This document shows, piece after piece, positions 32,747 to 55,046 of a DNA stretch of 64,000 nt. Location of the stretch: NCBI RefSeq assembly GCF_000003815.2, contig NC_049979.1:4865305-4929304 (forward strand), written 5' to 3'. Made by a program: the position numbers and the translations under genes. The stretch comes from Branchiostoma floridae. Lineage: Eukaryota > Chordata > Leptocardii > Amphioxiformes > Branchiostomatidae. The notes below the pieces were generated by a model, which was given only the letters and a program-made list of their open reading frames with translations, did not search any database and was not told the origin of the DNA. Positions within the stretch are counted from its first letter, which is position 1, and each line of letters opens with the position of its first letter.

Positions 32747-35700
32747 TCACTTATCAGTGAGTCTAAACTTGGCTATAAGTGGGAGGTGATCAGAGGGGTG
32801 TTCCTTATTGGGCAAACTGCCCATCCTCTCCAGCTCCCTGTCCGACAGTAAACTGAGTCTTGACATTAGCTTCAGCCTCCCGTCCCTGTACTTGGGTCTG
32901 TGTCTCCCTCCCTTGCCAGTGTAGTCCCCCTCTGAAGGCCTGGCTGTGTAGAAAATATAGTCCACAGTACAGTTTGCCCTGCCGTGGTGTGTGGTGACCT
33001 CGCGTTCGTGGTCCACAGTGAAGTGGGAGTAGACTGACCGGAGGTTGAAAGGATGGAAAATGCAGCTGGAGAAAGGTGGGACTTGAGGTGTTGGAGCAGA
33101 AACTGCAGGGTCACTTGTTGAAGACGGGGAAGTTTGGCAACCACCTTCTGCTGCTACTACTACAGTCTCAGAAGTTGAGAAGTTGTCAGCAGGTACAGCG
33201 GGTTGTTTCCCAGAAGCATCATGGCTCCCTTGCTCCTCGTCACTTTTTACTGGCTGGTCATCTGGGTTTGACTGTGCATCTGAGTTAACTGACAAAGGAG
33301 AGGGTGTGGGTGCATCGCTGTCACTTAGAACATGGTCTTTACTGGGAGACTGGTGTGCTGCAGTTGATGTCACAAAAACATCTGTGGGACAATAGGGATA
33401 AGTCAACATCACCATCAAACTAGTAAAGATGTAGCTTCATCATCATCATCATCGGTCGACGTGATCAAATGTAGACATGTTCGCACATGTCTACACACGA
33501 CGGGGTTATACCGCCCCTTACGGGGTGACATACCCTTTCGTAGGCTAATTACAAGACGGGGATGCGCCAGGTCTCCCGTAGCTTACAATTTTACATGACA
33601 AACATTTTGAAATGTCTATGTATGTAAAATATGACTAAAACATCTGAGCACACCCTGTGTGGTACTGTATATCTACAAAATTAGACTGTACAAGCCATGT
33701 TGTACCTTTCTCCAAATTATCAGGTAATGTTGCCGGCTGTCTTCTTTCCAGCACAGCTTGATGGTACTGGCAGTGATCTGTGATGCCTACGAAGGGAGGC
33801 CACAGAGGTGGCTGCATCCAGTTCCTCCATCGTGGCGGAGAGCTCTGCCCTGAGATCTCGGACCTTTCGTAGTCGCCATATGCGAGTTGTCCAGTGTTTA
33901 AGAACTGGTAAAGTGGGGAGAAGGGCGCGCTGTTCAAGTCTCCGCACAGTACGACAGGGTGACACCTGACCTTGGCATCCCAGTACCTGACCTTGGGATC
34001 GAATGCCAATTGGTCGATCTCGGCTAACAGAACTCCAAGCTGAGACAGTTTGACATCTCCCCTCCTCTTGTTGAAGAGGAGGTGTGTGTTTGCGATGCAC
34101 AGGTTAGCATGCATCTTCTGTTTACTGCCAGTTTTGGGCTTCAGAAGCACGACGATGGCCACATTGTCCCTGTCAAGCACATCAGTGCCAGGACGGAAGT
34201 ATTCCACCAGACGATGTTTCACCAGGCTGAACTTGGAGGTTCTGTAGAAGGTGGCACAGCCGTCAGGCTTGTCCCCTGTCCTTTTCTTGTAAAGTCCTTC
34301 ATAACCTGTAAGAGAACAGTACATTCTTCTCTGCACAATTCACGCCTTTATTCTGCACTAGAAATTAAATGTCAATGTGATTTTAAGAACTGAAATCATT
34401 CATGAGGGCTTAGATCTTTGTATACTAGTACATTTCAAAATTATGTTTCAACTTAAGGACAGTTTGGACCAACCTAGCTTTTGCAGTTCAGGCAGGAAGA
34501 AGTCATGATAATGGCTCTCTTGGACCTCCTGCAGACACAAGACCTGCCACAAACATACGACAGCATGGAACAAGGTTAGACACAAGGGCTATCTGAATGC
34601 AACAGCATCTTGCCACATGTATGAAAATCAGACATGCTTTCAGAGTATTTTGCTTTACATTTTGCTTCTATCTAAGGGCACATAAGGTAAGGTTTGACGG
34701 TTGAATGGCAATGAATAAACAAGCAACCTATATAATGAATAATTAAAGGAGACAGTCACTTTCAAAGAGTGTTTAATGTCTTTTACACATACGGGTCGTT
34801 CGGTGTGATATAAGCAGCTGCTGCCGCGCCGCGCACCTGCGAAGCTGGTGTGTTACGTCGAACGGCGGTTATACCGGCTATATAGATACAAATACACACA
34901 TGTATATGCCTTTGTTACAAATCAGACTAAGACATCAAAGCACCTTCAATCACGATAGAACAAAACACACTTGAGACTTACATCCACATTGTAGTGCTGG
35001 AATTGTTGGAGCAGCTTTTCCTTCCTGACATCCCAGGTAAGCCCCTCCTGGTCTGCACAGTCCAGATACAGGTACCAGTTTGCCATCAGGAGTTCTTGTG
35101 CCAACACATTGTAGGACATCACGGAGAAGTCAACCCCTGAGCCAGGTTTCCTCTTGTGGTGGCCATAGGTGGGAGGATGGTACCAGCCACGAGTTGGTGT
35201 GCAGTCCTCAGAGACCTGGCTATGGTCTGTATGAAAGAACAAATAATCAACATCTATATATTAGATCTACCTTCAATTCAGTCTTTCAAAAAGTTACGAT
35301 GTAAATATTCATAATGATCATCCAGTGGCAGTATAAAAAGAACGATCAAAATTAGACATCCTCTCTAAAAAAATTTACCTTGTTTTTTCTTGCCATTTTC
35401 TGACAGGGAAGATGGTCCATGGTCGGCTGCTGCTTGGCCCTTGTTCTGTACATCACCAGAGGAGTTCACACGAGCTCTCTTGTTCTGCGGTGCCTCTGCG
35501 TGTGTGTAACCACCTCCTGGATTGCCATGGTTGCCAGTACCTGGGAAATAACAATCAAGATTATCATTACAACAGGAGGATGACAGTATAGCATAGAATA
35601 GCTGAAGTAATTCTAAACTGGAAACCTGATGGGAAAAAGAGGAAGACCCAAAGCTACAAGACCAACTGAATTTTGTTTCTTCTATCTTTCTACTTTTGGT

Positions 35701-36890
35701 GAATTTGTAAACGTTAACCCTTACATTACCTTAACTTATAATGACTTTGACAAAGTAAAGATGGTTCGCATAAAGGATTCTGTGTCCTGAACTGAAAAAT
35801 AGTATTACTGTAACAGTGGGGGGTTTAAGTAGTGCTAACTGGCCATGCCAAACGCCTGTCAGGCTTTTGGCTCGATCAGTTAGACCGCTGGTGTTGTGAT
35901 CCTAAGGACCCGGGTTCGATTCCCGGGTCGGTCGGGATGTTTGTATATATTGTTTATTTCTGTTCTACTCGCCCCTCTGACTTCTTACATTGGCGCCCAA
36001 CGTGGCCCTGGTGGATAACAGGCCGGTGATGTGCTTGCCCACAGGGTGCTCGAACTTGGATTGCAAATTCCAAAACATACACAAAGCTATACAACACCTT
36101 AAGATACCAATTCGTGAGTGGGTTATTGGGGCGCTTTGATTGCCTGAAATTTTGTCTTGCACTATCAACAGAAAAAAATCCATTGTTGACAGGATCATAA
36201 TAACGTTACTGTCAACAATGAAGTTTTTTCTGCTGCTTACATGATCATCCTGTCAACAGTGAACATTTGTCTACTGTTGACAGGATAATCCTGTCAATAG
36301 CCAATAAACCTTCTCACATTAGTTAGGACGCATGTGCGGCGACGGGTATTCTAGGTAATATGTCAAAGGGTAAGGCACACAAAAAGTAAACAGTCCTTGT
36401 CTGGCACACAAAAAGTAAACAGTCCTTGTCTTGACCATTGCATAACAACGTCCAGACGGGTTTTGTTTACTTTTTGTGTGCCTTACCCTTTGACATATTG
36501 TCTGGAAAGCCTGTCGCCGCCCATGGCTCCCTAACAAATGTGAGAGGGTTTATTGCTTCTCTACAGCATATGATGGTCACTGATTGGCTGTTCATAAATC
36601 CGAAGCTTACCCCTATCCCCACTGTCGCCCTTGTGATCTGTGTGGCCACCTTGACGTTGCGTCTTCGACGGGCTCTTTCTCCCTTTCCGCCCCTCCCCTC
36701 CGCCCTTGTCCTTGAACTTGAAGTCTCCCCCTGCGGCCCGCTGGACCCAACCGTGGGGCAGAAACTTGCTGAATGAAGAGGCACCCGATCTGGAGGGCAC
36801 CGCTGGAGGACGGCTAACTTTGGGAACTTCCCCGTCTTTGCAGTCATCAGACCCAGATGTTTGCGGGGTCGCCTCCTCTTTGGTAGACAT
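32747..36890 (-). CDS. ANGEL: ANGEL, CCR4/nocturnin-family phosphodiesterase
   Basis: Endonuclease/exonuclease/phosphatase-fold enzyme; vertebrate ANGEL1 binds eIF4E and ANGEL2 removes 2',3'-cyclic phosphates from RNA ends. Six exons on the minus strand: 36890-36611, 35540-35379, 35226-34982, 34543-34474, 34305-33706 and 33381-32747, all in phase, giving 663 residues. The N terminus (MSTKEEATPQTSGSDD) and residues to about 178 look disordered and basic. The EEP domain starts VDFSVMSYNVLAQELL (181 on), with catalytic Glu in VLCLQEV (E235), then NVAIVVLLK, IANTHLLFN, VVLCGDLNSAPFSPLY, VDYIFYT and PSDHLPLIAKF at the end. A Ser/Pro/Asp-rich insert of roughly 105 residues separates the last core segments. 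ANGEL1 and ANGEL2 are vertebrate duplicates, so one name cannot be chosen. Divergent from SPRTN. Confidence 0.94.
33440..33600. repeat. Hairpin-bearing GC-rich insert in ANGEL intron 5
   Basis: Contains the inverted repeat TGTAGACATG-TTCG-CACATGTCTACA (about 33471-33496) followed by a GC-rich stretch with CCGCCCCTTACGGGGTG. It differs in composition from the intron around it, so it is probably a mobile-element fragment. No family recognised. Confidence 0.45.
35863..36007 (+). mobile_element. tRNA-like sequence joined to an LTR-retroelement primer-binding site
   Basis: A tRNA-like segment (35863-35935) has a perfect T arm, CCGGG-TTCGATT-CCCGG, and an A-box-like TGGCTCGATCAGTTAGA, but no closing acceptor stem. 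About 55 bases on, TTACA is followed by TGGCGCCCAACGTGG (35991-36005), which matches the 3' end of animal tRNA-Lys as used for retrotransposon priming over 15 bases. The segment therefore looks like the 3' end of a long terminal repeat plus primer-binding site. No gag or pol follows. It lies in ANGEL intron 1. Confidence 0.5.
36302..36555. mobile_element. Fold-back element with 90-bp arms in ANGEL intron 1
   Basis: Arms 36302-36391 and 36465-36555 are inverted copies, beginning AATAAACCTTCTCACAT and passing through GCGGCGACGG and CAAAGGGTAAGGCACACA. Inside, a 29-bp block (GGCACACAAAAAGTAAACAG onward) is directly duplicated. No coding capacity and no clear target duplication. Confidence 0.75.
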
Positions 36891-37598
36891 GTTGTGGATA
36901 CCCAGCGTGTTACATTCGGGTAATGATGATGATCTCTGTGCTGAATGTAGCTGTAGAATCTTGCCAGGTGTTGCATACGAATGATGAAAAGTCACTGACA
37001 ACTGTCCTGGGGATCTTCGCCCAAGCTGGGCGATCAGTCTGATCATCCGCCGAATGGTAGCTGTCAAACGAGAGATTGGATCAAGAAACCTAACATAAAC
37101 TCTGTCAGTCATGAATGTATACGATCTTAGCGCGAAAATGACACCACATAAGCCACATATTTGGCGCACACCTTCCCTCTCTCATGACCTCGTGAGCTTG
37201 CACATCCCCTTAACAGTTACAACTGTCGTAATCCCGTAATACATGTCGCAAAACGGCTACGATTGTTTTCTTGGGGTAAACCATTCAATAAAGGGAATCT
37301 ACTTTTGCAGATATTGAGATTCTTTTAAAATTCACGGCAACTAACGCATATAGATTATACTTTTTAAAGACAATTAGTTTTATTTGCTCTATGTAAATAT
37401 ATAGAGGGTGTGGTTTAAGAGTATAAAGTGATATAGAAAATGTGGATCGGTCCAACTGCAGTGTATAAAACTGAGGTGCGATGCCACCACCGATTATTAT
37501 TTAAGAATACCGGGCAAGTTGTCAGCGAGATTCAAATCCTTGATGAGCTGCGGAACTCCACTTTCCTTCGTCTTCCAACGATCATAGGAGCGATCAGA
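36891..37598. promoter_or_regulatory. Head-to-head promoter region between ANGEL and SPRTN
   Basis: Only 708 bases separate the two divergent start codons. It is the shortest of the three divergent spacers and free of the window's repeat families, so a shared bidirectional promoter is likely. No TATA box is evident near either gene. Confidence 0.5.
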
Positions 37599-40459
37599 AT
37601 GTGCGACGCGGACCTCGTCCTTGCACTGCAGCTGCAGGAGCAGTTTGACCGTGAAATGGCGGAGAACGTGGCGTCGTCTGACGGCGAAGGGGCTGTTGTC
37701 GCCAGTTCCAGTAACAGTCACCATCACGGATCCAAGTCCATGTCGATCGTGGACGAGTCTTGGGAGCTGACCGATCCTAACCCCAACGTGCACGCTTTGT
37801 TTCTTGAGTTCAATGCCACCTTCTTCTGGGGCAAGCTGGATTGTGTTGAAGTGAAGTGGAGTCCTAGAATGACATTGTAAGTTTCTTATTCCAAAAATTG
37901 TAAAACTCGAGTTATCATAGAACTTATGCAAGGACATAGACACCAAGAGTTAGATACCAAGACAAGAGAGACAATTAACTCGATATTATATAATATTCGA
38001 ACCATGTGTAACTAAGCACCAAGAGACCACGTCTAGCGTATTAATAGAAGTAAAACGAGGACAACAACAATGACGAAATAGATATCCTGCCAATATTGCA
38101 AAAAAATTCTTATTATTGACAGGACGAACATCTGTTCAAATATGGTCTAACTGAATTCTCTTCTATTCTGCTAGGTGCGCTGGTTTGTGCTGTTATGAGG
38201 GAAGAGGTGGGCTATGTTGTATCAAGTTGAGCCTGCCACTTCTGAAGCTTCGACCAAGGAAGGATTTGGTAGAGACATTACTGGTAAGTATCTAAGCAAT
38301 GTCAGCAGTCAACCCTAATCTCCAGGCAGATCTTGCGTGGCATAAGACAGTATCATAAGCTGGGGAAGGAGTTTAGCCGTCAGAGGAGTAATTTGGCCAC
38401 TTTGCCCGTTTTTTGCATACTATGTGCAACCGAGTTGGCGCTTGAAATATTTTGTCACGACATACATCAGTTTGTCAAATTTAATTTGACCACATCAAAC
38501 CATAGGGAGTTTTTAGCGACCTTGATCAAACCTGATGTCATGTTTTGTTTTTAGTTTGTTGTATCATGATTGAGCTCTTGTTCTTGTTTCTTATGCAGCA
38601 TGAGATGATACACGCCCTGCTCTTCGTAACTCACAATAACAAGGTGGGTATAACTTATTGTATCCATGTCTTTCTTCATTCCTGGTCATTAAATATCAAT
38701 GAATGGCTAACAATAGCCACAGATGTGCATACAATTGAATAGCACAAATAAATGATATTCGAAGATACACTAATCATATTCTTTTCTAAAAATAGATTTG
38801 AAAGAATGTATAGGCATTGGTATTTACAAATTTAAACAAGAGGGGCAATTCTTCCTGTTTTTAATGTACTTTCTTGAAAACAGGACCATGATGCACATGG
38901 CCCTGAGTTCCTGAAGCACATGAAGAGGATAAACAACCAGGCAGGCACAAACATCTCAGTGAGTTATCCATGAATGGTGTGATATTTCATTCATTATTGT
39001 TGACTTAAAGGCTGGGTATGCTTCTCTTTTGGATGGTCATAGCAGAAATTTATTTTTATGAGTTGGACTGTAAAGTTGCCTGTCAGAAGGAAGAAAGCCA
39101 GGACTTGCTACATTTCCTTAGTCTTTACCCTTCTTTTTCCCACTGAGCTAAATCCAGTACATCGTCACTAGTACCAAGTAATGACTGTGCATTCCCTGTT
39201 CTGCAGGTTTACCACAACTTCCATGATGAGGTGGACGTGTACCGCCAGCACTGGTGGCGATGTGATGGACCGTGCCAAAAGTGGAAGCCATATTTTGGCA
39301 TTGTTCGGCGCGCCATGAACCGTGCGCCATCTGCACGGGATCCCTGGTGGGCCGATCACCAGCGGAAGTGCGGGGGGACGTACACTAAGATCAAGGAGCC
39401 AGAGGGGTACAGCAACAAGAAGGCCGGGAAACGGAAGAAAGGACAAGATACAGGAGCAGTAGAAGGTATCGGTTAGAACTTGGAACTACTTTCAGACATG
39501 TCAGACAGGAATATTGTTTAGTAACATGTGCAGCTGGCCACACGACAGAAGTACACTAACATCTTACTTCAATGGAAGATGACCATGTAAATACATGTAC
39601 TACTAACTTGGAGGCTACCAGCTTGGAGGGATATTTATACCACTATGCATTTAAATCCTTCTTTTAAACAATAATTAACCAGAAGGGATAACTTGTTATT
39701 TAATAATGGAAGTTAAAGTTGTTGACAAAAAAAAACACATTTTCATTCTCTCACATTCCAGGAGCTGCTCCAAGCAAGAAGCAGGCTAGTGCTACTAGTA
39801 CCAACTATGGCAACATAGAGTTATTTGCAGGAAAAGGTTTCGTCCTTGGTACCAAGTCAGGATCATCAACTGCAAACAAAGGATTAAATTCTACTCAGCG
39901 TTTTCCTTCTGCAAGTGCAAGTGCAAGTTCCGCACACAAAACAGCTATCAGCAATCAGTCAACAGCCAGCAGCCCTCCCGGTCTTCCCAGCCTCTCAGGT
40001 TCTAAGAAGACATCAACTGACAGGACCCTACCACAAACAACATCAGTTTTGTCTGCTAGGTTTGATAATGCGATCAATGGATATCAGAACTCAGGGCATA
40101 AAGGCAAACCCGTTACCAAACATACACTGACCAAAGATGGTGCTAATTCATTACACAGGCCAAGTGCAAGTAAGCAGAAAACTGACAACTCGAAAAACCT
40201 CAAAATCACAGACATGTTTGGCCAATCACAGAGACAGCAGAAGGTGACAGCACAGGCTCGTGATAAACCAACCTGTTCAGGACAGACATCAGGTTTGCAC
40301 GGTTCCTCACAGAGTGGTTCTGGTATAAAGAACAGTGTTGGACACAGCTCTGTAGAGAGTGATGTGCATACAGAGGCTTTGGTGAGCTGTCCCGTATGTG
40401 GAGGGCAACTTCCTGTAGCAACTATCAATCAGCATCTTGACTCGTGTCTTAACAACTGA
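37599..40459 (+). CDS. SPRTN: SPRTN (Spartan/DVC1), DNA-protein crosslink metalloprotease
   Basis: DNA-activated metalloprotease that degrades proteins crosslinked to DNA during replication. Six exons: 37599-37876, 38175-38283, 38599-38643, 38884-38958, 39207-39465 and 39762-40459, in phase, giving 487 residues (human 489). Seen: N terminus MCDADLVLALQLQEQF; zinc/catalytic HEMIH at 130-134 with third ligand H149 in AHGPEF; zinc-binding subdomain with WWRCDGPC and CGGTYTKIKEP; an SHP-type p97-binding box NIELFAGKGFVLG; a possible PCNA-interacting motif LKITDMF; and a C-terminal UBZ4 ubiquitin-binding finger with C465, C468, H480 and C484. The frame is open upstream to ATG 37440, but 37599 matches the family start. 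The C-terminal half, in one long last exon, is Ser/Thr-rich and disordered. Confidence 0.97.
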
Positions 40460-40603
40460 CCAACATTATGGATAAACTAAACTTTAACCAACCAACACTA
40501 GAATTGATTGGGACTTACCCTAAATTTTCGGCCAACTCTGTCAGCCTTGTTCAAGGAATGGACCCGTCTACTGTAGCTTACGGAACGTGACGTCAGAGAC
40601 ACA

Positions 40604-40925
40604 CAGGGCTCTAGCCAGCTCGAATTTTTTTTCCGTCAGCCAATTCCCATTGTCGCGAAAACACTATTCCAGGAGCTTGGGAGACTGAACTGAGACCTTG
40701 AAAAACGGGTTTTTAATGAGCTTGTCGTATGCGAAAGGGCACCGACACACATTGTCAACAATCATAACAATAGCAAAACAAACAGTGTGTGGCTTTTACG
40801 GCGTCCCCAAGTCGCCTGTAGCTTCCACCAAGGATTTTTGTCGACGGATTGGTTTTAAAATTTTTCCGTCACACGCAGCAAATTTCCGTCAATTGACGGA
40901 AAAACGGACGATGGCTAGAGCCCTG
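40604..40925. mobile_element. hAT-like MITE just downstream of SPRTN
   Basis: Inverted ends CAGGGCTCTAGCC and GGCTAGAGCCCTG flanked by the 8-bp direct repeat GAGACACA (40596-40603 and 40926-40933). An 8-bp duplication and CAGGG ends are the signature of hAT elements. The interior repeats TTTTTCCGTC and its complement. It lies about 145 bases past the SPRTN stop, so it may be part of the 3' UTR. Confidence 0.8.
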
Positions 40926-42130
40926 GAGACACACGACTGCAGCAGAGGGTCGTAAATGCCAGATAATCTGTGTTGCCCCCATCTCTGTTCTAGTGTTGGA
41001 TAGATAAAGTTCAGTTTATCCATAATGTCATTTACCAACACAGATGAACTTTCATGCCAAGAACTGGCCAACATGACTCAGGGATTGACAGCAATAGACA
41101 CATTTTTACTGCAGTCTAGATTTTACACATAAAACTGTTTATTGCATATTGTAAGATTGTATCTACAGATGTTTTTTAAGATATATGGAGATATGTCAGA
41201 GTGTGACTGCAACAATGACACTTTCTTCTTTATACTTCATATAGGAATTTTTAGGAATGTACCAGTACTGTAGTTTATTCAAGTTTATTTGTTCTTAAGT
41301 TCAAGTACATGGTGCAATTGGATTTATGGCCTTGTGGTGTTCTAGTTAATCATGAAATATAGTCAACATTATATAATATTAGTACAATGTAATTTTAATC
41401 ACAGATACTACTAATGACTTTTAGTTGCTGATTGTATCACTCGCTCATGTTACAAACATTCTCTGTGCCATTATTATAAGATTCTATTTGAAATTGATTA
41501 CCCTGGTAAGATTTCCAAAAATACTTTACTCATAGGACCAAGGACTTGATAGGACCTACGTGGTCCATTTATTGTGTAGGATGAACTTGTTATTCACCAA
41601 GAACGCCAAGAAGTTTAGATGTTCTGGTTTAGGAATTAGTTAAGTTTAAACTTTGTTGCAATACAAAAGAAGAAGACTTGCTGACAAGACGAAAGGTTGA
41701 AAAGGGTGAATATATTTTGTGATACATATTACCTGTGTCAAATATTGCAATATCAAACATTAAAGTATTTTATTCTGTGCTGCATGGTGTCTTTAATTAC
41801 AGAATTCACATTCACTCGTTGTTGGACAGAAAAGGACAAGTAGTGCTGTTGTTACATTTTCTGTATATTAGGAATTGATGAATTCCACTGAAAGTGACAA
41901 CTCCAATGATGTTTGTACATCCATATCTAATGTTAGGTCTGATATAACTGCTTGAATGGCAATAGAACAAGTATTTCATGGGCAAAAATGGATAGAATGA
42001 TTGGGAGGAAAGAATGTGGTGAAAGCATAGCCTTCTTCGCGGAGTAATTCTGGAGAGGGGGGAGAGGTCTTAAGAAAATAAATGCCACCACTCCAGAAGT
42101 CTGAAAAGAAGGCTTGTAAAAGCTTTCACT

Positions 42131-42276
42131 TCTGCAACTATAGTCATGGCTACCTCCCTAGCATCACTTTTATTCATCTGACCATCGCCGAAGAGGAAAA
42201 AACGTTTTTTTTTCTGAAATCAGGTGAAAATTAATAAGCGCGATGATGTCATCCATAAAATTTACTTGCTGTGACC
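42131..42276. mobile_element. Half copy of the PIF/Harbinger-like element
   Basis: Matches the right half of the element at 96-641 (CAT GGC TAC CTC block, TTTCTGAAATCAGG, GATGTCATCCAT, TTTACTTGCTGTG) and ends at the same terminus followed by TTA. The left half is absent. Confidence 0.65.
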
Positions 42277-42758
42277 TTATCAGAAACATTCCTTTCTGCA
42301 ACATGACTGCCATTGTCTAAAAACAAAAATCATAATAACTTTTTAATAACTTTATAATCTGCATTGAATCGAACAATTCAAATGCATGAGAATTTGTACA
42401 GACATTTGATGACCTGCAAAGATCACTGGTGCATCCCAACATCAGCTGCCACTGGTCCTTATCCTCCACCCTAGTAATCAAATGATTCATCCCGTATATT
42501 TAAAGTCACCTGTCTTTTACTTATTTTAGATTGACCTGTCCACTCTTTTGTCAGTACCTTAAGAAAATTCATCACATTCAAGACGAGCCGTGATATACGC
42601 TCAGTACGAAAAAGAAAGAAGTCGCATTTTTATATCATGTCGTCTGCCATGCCCCTCCGTCCCAACATCCACCGCTGTGTCACATGATCCTTCCCGTCCG
42701 CCATTTTGTTGTTGGGTATTTACTTCCGCACAGAGAAGGAGGAGCTGCAGGTACAAAG

Positions 42759-52760
<10,002 letters not shown>

Positions 52761-53840
52761 GTAAGTCTATTCAACTCTGACTGGTAGGGCTGTGTATACC
52801 TAAATACCCGCACCTGTGCCCCACCTTTAAAATTGTCAATGTACAGGTCCATACCTAAACATCTGTCTACCTGTACCTGTAAAACTGAGTCACTATTGAA
52901 CACCACTTTTGTGAGACTAAAGATAAGTGAATTACAAATTAAAGATGACAATGTTGATTATTTTGCAGATGAAAGTTAAGAAAAATTTGTTTTAAGCTTC
53001 AAATACATTGTATGTAAATCCACATACTAAGATGACAATTTCTCAAGACATTCTGAGAAAATAAAGGACTGTTTGCTACACTAATAACTTACAGATAATC
53101 GATCAAACTTGTTTAGGTACAGGTAAAGGTCCAGACCTGTACCTAAACACATGTACCCGTACCTGTACCTAAAATTTCTTAGACCACTATTTGGGAAAGA
53201 CCAGACTGTTCTTTTCCATCCCACCCATTGTACATTTCATTGTTAAATATCTCAATTTTGAGCTTACAAGAACACTATTTCAACAACTTCATATCTTGAA
53301 GTTCAGATTTGTTTGACAGACTGGGTGAAATGTTTTCTGTCCCAAGAAGCAACTTTCCATCCTGATACAAAGGGATGGGTCGGGATAGTACAACTGCCAT
53401 TATTAAATATATTTCAGGTTCAAAAGAGAAAGTTGATATTTCAAACACATTATGCCATTAGTATGATTATGTCCAACACACAAAAATTAAGGAGAATGCC
53501 CAAATTTGTATTTGGAACATTGAAACAAGTGGCTATTTGACATGATTTTCCATGTGGATATACAATTAACAATTTTCTTGTGATACACTCTCTAGTTATA
53601 AATATAATAGGGTAAGATAATCTACCATTTCTCAACTTCATGCAGCAGTTGGCCCATAAGACTGACATCTGATAATTTTTCTTTTGATATTATAGGTTAA
53701 GAATGTCATGAAAAATTTTCTGACTATTATTTATATCATATTTGGGACACATCTGTCCTGAATTTGTGTTCCTAAAATTGTGTGATTTATCACTTGACAT
53801 TGTCAGTGTCTACATTTTTACCTTGATCCACCCAGAGCAC

Positions 53841-54272
53841 TAGCCTGGGTACCATCCGGATAGTAGTTCGCTCCTATGTTTGCTTCTGCTATCCGTCTGG
53901 AGACTTGTGCATTCAAACCATTTGGTGGTGACTGCAGTTGATGAGCGAATTAAGGAATGGGTTTTAGAGCACTCGTTCGGTGACAACAGGCAGGCGCACG
54001 CATGCGCTAGGGGACGTGGGGCTTTTCCGGTGTTGGAACGCCGGTTCGAACGAGAGCTTGAACCCATTCCATGATTCGCTCATGTGAAGGGACCAATCAG
54101 CGCCTGCGTCCAAAATTTGGACGATTCCAGACGTTAAGATGGGCCGCGTTCCCAGAAGGAAACACAGAGAAGCGACATATATAGTGTATAATGAATGTCA
54201 GAGCTAGAAGCGACTTTATATAGTATATAATGAATGTCGGAGCAAACTACTTTCCGGATGGTACCCAGGCTA
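53841..54272. mobile_element. 430-bp MITE with TAGCCTGGGTACC ends, copy 1
   Basis: Inverted ends TAGCCTGGGTACCATCCGGA and its complement, flanked by the direct repeat CCCAGAGCAC (53831-53840 and 54273-54282). The interior carries an inverted TTCGAACGAG/CTCGTTCG pair, AATGAGCGAAT-type blocks and, near the right end, a tandem TATAATGAATGTC unit. About 9-bp duplications point to a Mutator-type origin. Confidence 0.85.
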
Positions 54273-54593
54273 CCCAGAGCACATGATGTACAGTAGAACA
54301 GCCAGATCAATACAAGAATATCAAAATCACCCAATACATGATGTGATATCCTATATGTATCAAAACTAGGGCTAGGGTACTTAATTTTGGTTTCTGCAAT
54401 ACTCTATTTATAACTGCAATGTTTAATCATGTAAAGTTTTTATAATCTCTTCATGAATCTTGCAAATATTCTGCAGATTGCATGTGGTTGAATCCTGACA
54501 GAAATTACTTTTCTTTTGTACCATGTGACATGTAGGACTTTTTAGGAAATAAGGCCCAGAAAAGAGACATTCTGCCATACTGGGTGTCAGTGT

Positions 54594-55046
54594 TCTAGCC
54601 TGCCTGAATTTTTTTTCTGTCCCCTAGATTTTGAATTCCGGCACAACAATCCTAGGGGGGTCCGAGGGCAAACTCCCCCTGGAAAATTTTGAAATGTAGA
54701 CCCTCTGAAATGCTATTTCCTGCATTTTAAGGCGTAATTCTGCTGGTAGACTCTGCTTGGTTCAACGGCATCTGTTTTGATATCTTTACATGACAATTTT
54801 TGTCCATCATAAAGACAAAACTTTTGTCCGTCCCCAGCAGCAATATTCCGTCAAAGGACAGAAATTACAGTACTTTCTTTTGTACCATGTGACATGTAGG
54901 ACTTTTTAAGAAATAAGGTCCAGAAATGAGACATTCTGCCATACTGGGTAATTCAGTGTTCTAGCCAGCCTGATAGGCAAAGCTTATGTCCGTCCCCAGC
55001 AGCAAAATTCCGTCAAAGCGGAAGGACGCACGCTGGCTAGAACCCT
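54594..55046. repeat. Repeat fragments with TTCTAGCC ends and CCGTC blocks
   Basis: Two partial copies of an element related in style to the hAT-like MITE at 40604: GTGTTCTAGCC starts (54590 and 54956), TCCGTCAAAG blocks and GGCTAGAACCC at the right. A block of about 70 bp (TTTTGTACCATGTGACATGTAGGAC onward) is directly duplicated at 54515 and 54877. Confidence 0.5.

Larger units (their letters stand above)
40460..42758. other. No gene seen between SPRTN and RAB4
   Basis: Contains the SPRTN 3' UTR, a hAT-like MITE (40604-40925), part of the PIF-like element (42131-42276) with an inverted AGCCTTCTT pair just upstream, and the RAB4 upstream region. The 89-residue frame from 42590 covers the probable RAB4 5' UTR and has no domain. 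Confidence 0.5.

Noticed and set aside
37440-37598. Upstream ATG extending SPRTN by 53 residues
   Set aside because: The family starts at the position of MCDADLVLAL; the extension has no similarity and may be 5' UTR.
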